In this document: positions 14,937 to 19,425 of the stretch, piece by piece
How positions within the stretch are numbered: position 1 is the first letter of the stretch
How the letters are laid out: every line of letters starts with the position of its first letter
Assembly: GCA_021780275.1 (NCBI GenBank)
Contig: JAJXZC010000833.1
Location: 1 to 19,425, forward strand
Length of the DNA stretch: 19,425 nt
Direction: 5' to 3'
From: Pseudomonadota bacterium
Lineage (GTDB): Bacteria > Pseudomonadota > Alphaproteobacteria > Parvibaculales > Parvibaculaceae
Made by a program: the position numbers and the translations under genes
The notes under the pieces: generated by a model
Seen by the model: the letters and a program-made list of their open reading frames with translations, nothing else
Databases searched by the model: none
What the model was told of the DNA's origin: nothing

Positions 14937-15371
14937 CGCCGCCTCATGCAGACCGCCAATGACGGATGCATCACTTTTGAACGGAGATCGAGGAACAGCT
15001 TCCGATATGAATTTCACCGCCTCACACGCCAAAGAATATAAAAATGCAATTTACACTTAAATTATGAACTCTCTGGACGCCCTGACCTCCTGCGCGCGCG
15101 GATCGACATGAGGGCAAAATAATACCTGTTTAGAAATAGACATTTGCCCTGTCTGTATAGTGAACTATTCAGTTTACTGATGTTCACTCACAAAAACCCG
15201 CGATTTCTTTCGAAATGCTAAAAGGCGCTTCATATTCAGCGGAAATTATGTTGGACTTGAATCCGATTTGGGCCGCTGGGTGTCTACAAAATGAATAGGC
15301 TTCAGAAATAACTTTCTTACCCGGTCGGCGTATCGAAAGGCGATGCATTCAATTTCGGAAACAAGTGAGCG
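14937..15371. other. AT-rich intergenic region upstream of the receiver-MarR regulator
   Basis: About 435 bp without a convincing gene on either strand. GC falls clearly below the neighbours from about 15030. It holds a nested inverted repeat at 15159-15188 and several A/T runs, but no promoter pair I trust. It could be a long regulatory region for the gene at 15372, or a remnant of decayed or imported DNA. Confidence 0.5.
15159..15188. promoter_or_regulatory. Nested palindrome upstream of the receiver-MarR gene
   Basis: Outer arms AGTGAAC (15159-15165) and GTTCACT (15182-15188) enclose inner arms CAGT (15170-15173) and ACTG (15176-15179) over TT. The 30-bp site, 183 bp before the regulator's start, resembles a dimer operator, as MarR-type proteins use. 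A TATAGT -10-like hexamer (15156-15161) overlaps its left edge. Confidence 0.4.
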
Positions 15372-16277
15372 ATGTCCAAAATGGAACTAGGACTTCACAG
15401 CGGTACGAAACAGGCAGTCGCGGATGATGCCGATCATCACGTCGTTCTTATTGTCGATGACGACAACGCCATTGCGAAGGAAATGGCGGACGCCCTTCTT
15501 TCTCAGGGATTCCGCGTTCGATACATGACAAGCGCGCGCGACGCCGCCGATTACATCGAAAGCGGCATGCCCGTCGCCGTCATACTCCTTGACGTCAACA
15601 TGCCGGGCACCAATGGCATGATGTTTATTCAGGAACTACGGCGTAGCTCGCGCCAGCCAATGCCGAGAGTAATCGTGGTTTCGGGCTTGTCTCGACCCGA
15701 AACAATCATCACGGCACTTCGCCTTTCGGTAACCGACTATCTCGTTAAGCCAGTCAAGCCGAGCGAACTCTTCGCTTCCGTCGAGCGCGCCTTCGAAGCC
15801 TTCCTTTCGCAACAGACGAAGGGTGTCGACGGTGAAGCCGTAGATCATCGCGGTACAGCCGCACTGCTTGATGAAGTTTCGTTGCCCGAGTCGATCGAGA
15901 ATTTCGGTCAGTCGGTTCAGTTCCTCGTTGCCATTCACGTCATTCGCTCTCGGCTCGCGCAAGCCTACGGCATCGACGACCTGCAGATGCAAATGCTGAT
16001 AGACCTTGCATGGTGTCACGAGCGAAACAAGCGGGTCTCCGTCACCGGCCTTATCTCAGGTCTCGGGATCGCGCTTGCGACGGGCTACCGCCGACTGAAG
16101 GCGATCGAAAAGCTAGGCCTGATCGAGCGGCTGGGGGAGGCGAACGACAAGCGGCTCAGCTATCTCACCCTCACCCAAAAGGGCCGCCAGATCGTCGATG
16201 AAATGCACAAAAGCTGCCTGACCAAGTTTCCGGAGCTTTATCAGGGCGGGATCCGGAGCCTTTCAAAAACTGCCTAG
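15372..16277 (+). CDS. Response regulator with MarR-type winged-helix output domain
   Basis: 301 aa. The N-terminal receiver has the acidic cluster D29-D31 (VLIVDDDN), phosphoacceptor D74 (ILLDVNMPG), S104 (VVSG) and K126 (LVKPVKP). The C-terminal part (about 185-290) is a MarR-like winged helix: SVTGLISGLGIALATGYRRLKAIEKLGLIERL, then the wing NDKRLSYLTLTQKGRQIVDEM. MarR domains usually stand alone and sense small ligands; here the output is probably phosphorylation-controlled. The start ATG at 15372 is preceded by a weak AAGTGAG. It is followed after 5 bp by a receiver-only gene, so the two form an operon. Long AT-rich upstream DNA with a palindrome suggests autoregulation. The convergent histidine kinase is a plausible cognate partner. 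Confidence 0.88.
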   Translation: MSKMELGLHSGTKQAVADDADHHVVLIVDDDNAIAKEMADALLSQGFRVRYMTSARDAADYIESGMPVAVILLDVNMPGTNGMMFIQELRRSSRQPMPRVIVVSGLSRPETIITALRLSVTDYLVKPVKPSELFASVERAFEAFLSQQTKGVDGEAVDHRGTAALLDEVSLPESIENFGQSVQFLVAIHVIRSRLAQAYGIDDLQMQMLIDLAWCHERNKRVSVTGLISGLGIALATGYRRLKAIEKLGLIERLGEANDKRLSYLTLTQKGRQIVDEMHKSCLTKFPELYQGGIRSLSKTA

Positions 16278-16282
16278 GCACT

Positions 16283-16666
16283 ATGGTGTCCGAGTTGAAA
16301 GTCATGGTGGTTGAGGATGATGAGACTGTCCTAGCGGAACTGCGCGACACCATAGAATCCGCGGGACATCAAGTCTTGGCCGTCACCACGGCGGAGCGCG
16401 CGCTCAGCTCTTTTCTAGACTGGTCGCCCGACTTCGTGGTGACCGATATCAATCTGCCCGGACTCGGCGGCGGCGACTTTGTCCGCTTTGCGGCCAAGGC
16501 GAACGGGCGCGCCTCTTTCATCCTCATCTCCGGCAGCCAGACGTCGATCGAGACGGAAGGCGCCCGTCCCGACGCTGTTCATTTGACCGCGCTGGTAAAG
16601 CCATTCAGGCCCGAGGATCTCGTCTGCCTTTTTGGCGACGTCAGGGACGACTCCGGTCCGAGCTAG
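16283..16666 (+). CDS. Single-domain response regulator (receiver only)
   Basis: 127 aa, a complete receiver without output domain: E11-D13 (VVEDDE), phosphoacceptor D55 (FVVTDINLPGLGG), S83 (ILISGS) and K106 (ALVKPFRPEDL). It begins 5 bp after the receiver-MarR gene, so it is co-transcribed. Such proteins relay phosphate or act by protein contact. Its stop overlaps the histidine kinase stop in a shared CTAG (16663-16666). It may be a phosphate sink or relay between that kinase and the MarR-type regulator, which is inference from context. Confidence 0.87.
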   Translation: MVSELKVMVVEDDETVLAELRDTIESAGHQVLAVTTAERALSSFLDWSPDFVVTDINLPGLGGGDFVRFAAKANGRASFILISGSQTSIETEGARPDAVHLTALVKPFRPEDLVCLFGDVRDDSGPS

Positions 16667-19338
16667 GCCTCGCCAGCCTCGCCTTGAACGCGGGGCAAGG
16701 TCAGGGTGAAACGCGCGCCCCTGCCGGTATTGACCGCACTGAGGGTGCCGCCAAGCTCCGCCGCGATGCCGAAAGAAATGGAGAGGCCAAGCCCGGTGCC
16801 GGAGCCTGGCGGCTTGGTGGTGAAAAAGGGCTCGAACAGACGCCCCATATCCGCGCCCGAAATACCGGTTCCATTGTCCTCAACCGAGATCAGAACCCCC
16901 AATCTGGTCGCGCTCACCTGCAACATGATCCGGCCTGGCGTTTCATCTCCTGCTCTCTTGCGGTCGGCGATCGCGTCGCGGGCATTGGAAATCAGGTTCA
17001 TGATGATTTGTTCAACCATGACCTGCTGCGCCGAAATGAATACATCCTTGTCCGGACGCTTCACCTCGAAGTAGATCGCCGCATCCAGACACATTGGCCG
17101 CGCCAGCGCCGCGATTGCGTCGATCACCGCGTTGATGGAAAGAAGCTCTCGCGCGATCGGCGTTGCGCGACCGAAAATGCCGACATGAGAGATGATCTCG
17201 CTCGCCCGGTCGATCTGGTGCTCGATTCTCTCGATCCGTTGCGCCATTTTCTGCGTCGCTTCCGTCTCCGGCAGCTTCTTCAGGTCATTCTTCAGATTGG
17301 CGGCCGCAAAGGTGATTGCCTGTAATGGCTGATTGATTTCATGCGCGAGCCCTGCCGCCATTTCGCCAAGCGTCGAGAGCTTGGCGGCCTGGACCAGCTT
17401 TTCTTTCATGACCTTGAGCTCGGTAATGTCCATCGAGAAACCGATGACATCCCTGAAGCCATTCTCTGCCGCCTCACCAACAACCGCGCAATCGACAACC
17501 CAGGCATATTCGCCATTTTTCTTCAGCATACGGTATTCATTGATGGATCGGCCGTCGTGTTCGACGGTCTTCAAGAGATTGGCGACAAGCGCCTCGCGAT
17601 CGTCAGGATGGATCTTGTCGAGCCACAAGCCCAGATTGGGCGTCTCATCCTGAGCCCAGCCGAATACCTTCTCCCTTGAAGGGCTTGTCTGGAAATTCGC
17701 TACCCGATAGCCGGCTTCCGGGCTGACCTCATAGGCATAGATCACGAGGGGAGGTTCCGCCGAAATCTGCTCGATGCGCCAACGTTGACGGTTTAGCTCC
17801 CTCTTTTCCCTCAGGAACTTGCGATGAACGGATAGAAGTCGAGCCGCTATATCGCGCGTCTCGCCAAACCTTGTGATCGACTTTGGAAAAACGACCGCAC
17901 CGCTCTCAGTGCTCTTTTCGATGGCGCTGATCAAATCGCCGGAAATCTCCCGGCCCGTTCTAGACACGGAAACCGCCACGAGAGCGGCAAGATTGAGAAT
18001 TGCTATGGCCTGAAAAAGCAGGAAGACCTGCTGACGCCGAAGAGCGGCGACCCCTTCGCCTAGCGAAACCGCGGCGACAAGGCGCCAATTTGTACCTTTA
18101 AGCGGCGCCGACGCCAAAGCGAGGACGGATTCATTTTCGGTGACCATGGCCGGGACACCGAATGCCGGCGTTCCGACCCGAACCGGCGAATGCAACTGGT
18201 TTGCGAACGCAAGTTCCGCAACCTTCTGGTCCCAACGTCCATTAACGGCGTTGCGCCTTGAAGCGACGATCTTCCCCTCCGCATCTAGTACCATGAGAGC
18301 AGAGTTCGAGTGCACGAAGGTGGCAGCATCGACCAGATGCTGCACATCGGACGCCTTCACGATTGCGGATGTCGCGCCCCTCCGCCCGTCGATTTCGAAC
18401 GGCACCACCCACTGGAATTTTGCAACTCCTTCACCGGATGCAGGCAGGGGTCGCATCACCGGAATCTTGTACTGGAGCGTATCCGCAATCCGCTCATCAT
18501 GAATTTCAGCGCGCGTATTACTCGTAATGTCAACAATGCGTCCGGACTTCAGCTGGACGTAGAACTCGGCAAAGCCGGTGTTCAACGTCCGCGCCATCTC
18601 CCTGATCTGCCGGCTGTCCGCGCCATCGAAATAGGCCTGCGTAAGCGCGCGAACATTCTGGAAATATCTCTGGGTGACGTTGTCGTAGATCGTTTCTGCC
18701 TCTCTCAGAACGAGCGCTGCGCTTTCATGCGCCTCCACATTCAACCGCTCATATGCCCCGCGCGATGTCGTCCACATAGCCACAACGGTCGGCAACAAAA
18801 CGAGACTGAAAAACAGCACTCCCACAGCCTCGCGCAGAGATATGGATGCAGGTCTCTGCTCCGAGCGGCGTATCCAGTCCCAGGAGAAAAGGAAGAAGAA
18901 AAACACATCCGCGATGACAACATTGCCCACGCCATTCGCACCCTGCTTCAGGACTATGAGCAGCATGGACAGAAGGTCCATGCCCATGACAAGGCCATAG
19001 AAGGCCAAGAGCGCGGGGGCACCGATAAACGACCAGAAGATCACATCCCGGGCCGGCACCGCGATCTTCGAATGGCGCGAAACGAAGAGATACTCTGCGA
19101 TCCATACGATCCAGGCGTATGGATGGTGCCAGACAAAAACTGTCGCAAAGGAGGAAATCGTGACGGCTACGAGTCCGCTCCGGCGGCCGAAGGCGCGAAA
19201 GGCAAAATAGGCGAATGCATTGCCCAGCAGAATGTCAACGCCGGTACCAAGCGAAATTGGCGCCATGTTCGCAGCGAAGCCGAGGCCACCGCAAAACACA
19301 CCCCACAATATCGGAGCAATGGCCGCCTTCCTTACCAC
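16663..19338 (-). CDS. Large membrane sensor histidine kinase: multi-TM, Cache-like, PAS, HisKA, HATPase
   Basis: 891 aa. Residues 8-155 form about five or six membrane helices (MASE-like). A helix at 172-190 leads into a periplasmic domain (about 193-432) with Cache-like spacing, and another helix lies at 436-458. After a linker comes a PAS domain (about 530-640; IYAYEVSPEAGYRVANFQTS, HPDDRE, EYRMLKKNGEYAWV, GFSMDITELK). The kinase core has H-box GLAHEINQPLQAI (H666), N-box NLISNARDAI (N785), G1 DNGTGIS (821-827), F-box FEPFFTTK and G2 GTGLGLS. The AHEINQPL form is common to HWE-unrelated, NtrB/DctB-like kinases. The start is a GTG at 19338 with GGAG 5 nt upstream, 11 bp after an upstream receiver gene on the same strand. 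Convergent with the two response regulators, so a shared pathway is likely. The signal is unknown. Confidence 0.92.
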   Translation of the reverse strand: MVRKAAIAPILWGVFCGGLGFAANMAPISLGTGVDILLGNAFAYFAFRAFGRRSGLVAVTISSFATVFVWHHPYAWIVWIAEYLFVSRHSKIAVPARDVIFWSFIGAPALLAFYGLVMGMDLLSMLLIVLKQGANGVGNVVIADVFFFFLFSWDWIRRSEQRPASISLREAVGVLFFSLVLLPTVVAMWTTSRGAYERLNVEAHESAALVLREAETIYDNVTQRYFQNVRALTQAYFDGADSRQIREMARTLNTGFAEFYVQLKSGRIVDITSNTRAEIHDERIADTLQYKIPVMRPLPASGEGVAKFQWVVPFEIDGRRGATSAIVKASDVQHLVDAATFVHSNSALMVLDAEGKIVASRRNAVNGRWDQKVAELAFANQLHSPVRVGTPAFGVPAMVTENESVLALASAPLKGTNWRLVAAVSLGEGVAALRRQQVFLLFQAIAILNLAALVAVSVSRTGREISGDLISAIEKSTESGAVVFPKSITRFGETRDIAARLLSVHRKFLREKRELNRQRWRIEQISAEPPLVIYAYEVSPEAGYRVANFQTSPSREKVFGWAQDETPNLGLWLDKIHPDDREALVANLLKTVEHDGRSINEYRMLKKNGEYAWVVDCAVVGEAAENGFRDVIGFSMDITELKVMKEKLVQAAKLSTLGEMAAGLAHEINQPLQAITFAAANLKNDLKKLPETEATQKMAQRIERIEHQIDRASEIISHVGIFGRATPIARELLSINAVIDAIAALARPMCLDAAIYFEVKRPDKDVFISAQQVMVEQIIMNLISNARDAIADRKRAGDETPGRIMLQVSATRLGVLISVEDNGTGISGADMGRLFEPFFTTKPPGSGTGLGLSISFGIAAELGGTLSAVNTGRGARFTLTLPRVQGEAGEA

Positions 19339-19349
19339 GCGCTCTCCAA

Positions 19350-19425
19350 TCAGCTTCGCCGCAGAAGCGGGAGTATGGATTTGAGAAGAATGTCAGGAGC
19401 GACCGGCTTGCGCAGAAAATCTGCG
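19350..19425 (-). CDS. C-terminal end of a receiver-domain protein (5' cut by window edge)
   Basis: On the minus strand the window edge opens with a frame reading ADFLRKPVAPDILLKSILPL, then LRRS and a TGA at 19350-19352. FLxKPVxPDxLLxxI is the end of a receiver domain, with the conserved Lys-Pro. Only 24 codons are present. The histidine kinase GTG follows 11 bp after the stop, so the genes form one operon. Whether other domains precede this receiver (for example a hybrid kinase) cannot be seen. Confidence 0.72.
   Translation of the reverse strand, partial: ADFLRKPVAPDILLKSILPLLRRS

Noticed and set aside
1..19425. Search by eye for tRNA, rRNA, CRISPR, transposase, integrase or att-like repeats
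   Set aside because: None found; regularly spaced long repeats and mobile-element proteins are absent.

Overview
The window looks like chromosomal DNA of a high-GC alphaproteobacterium. The proteins are of alphaproteobacterial type, GC is strong at third codon positions, and GANTC (CcrM-type) sites cluster in one promoter region. I cannot name the species. Genes are densely packed, and neighbours on opposite strands often overlap at their stops.

Layout. Positions 2-1747: sensor histidine kinase with a decayed Hpt-like tail, 5' end probably cut by the window edge. 1787-4708: DinG/Rad3-type Fe-S helicase. 4697-5248 (minus): small P-loop ATPase. 5445-5855: TerB-like protein. 5902-7025 (minus): two exported proteins carrying calcium-loop motifs (EF-hand; XAC2610-like). 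7213-8591: sterol desaturase/fatty acid hydroxylase family protein translationally coupled to a SixA-like phosphohistidine phosphatase. 8595-9527 (minus): membrane-tethered amino-acid-type solute-binding protein. 9760-11727: membrane glycosyltransferase 2 with an N-terminal MshEN-like (putative c-di-GMP sensor) domain, followed by a receiver protein (11781-12332). 12329-13855 (minus): malonyl-CoA synthetase. 14160-14492: tiny protein made of two tandem Fis-type helix-turn-helix units, followed by a good intrinsic terminator. 14493-15371: 879 bp without a convincing gene, with a run of hairpins, a doubtful small ORF and an AT-rich stretch. 15372-19425: signalling cluster of a receiver-MarR regulator and a lone receiver on the plus strand, facing a large membrane PAS histidine kinase and the tail of another receiver gene on the minus strand.

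Functional themes are signal transduction (two histidine kinases, four receiver proteins, a putative c-di-GMP-gated glycosyltransferase, a SixA-like phosphatase) and envelope or lipid chemistry (glycosyltransferase, hydroxylase family protein, malonyl-CoA synthesis). The most distinctive items are the MshEN-glycosyltransferase fusion, the double-HTH mini-regulator with the structured region behind it, the receiver-MarR fusion in its two-component cluster, and the repeat/GANTC arrangement upstream of the malonyl-CoA synthetase. I see no transposase, integrase, CRISPR array, tRNA or rRNA.
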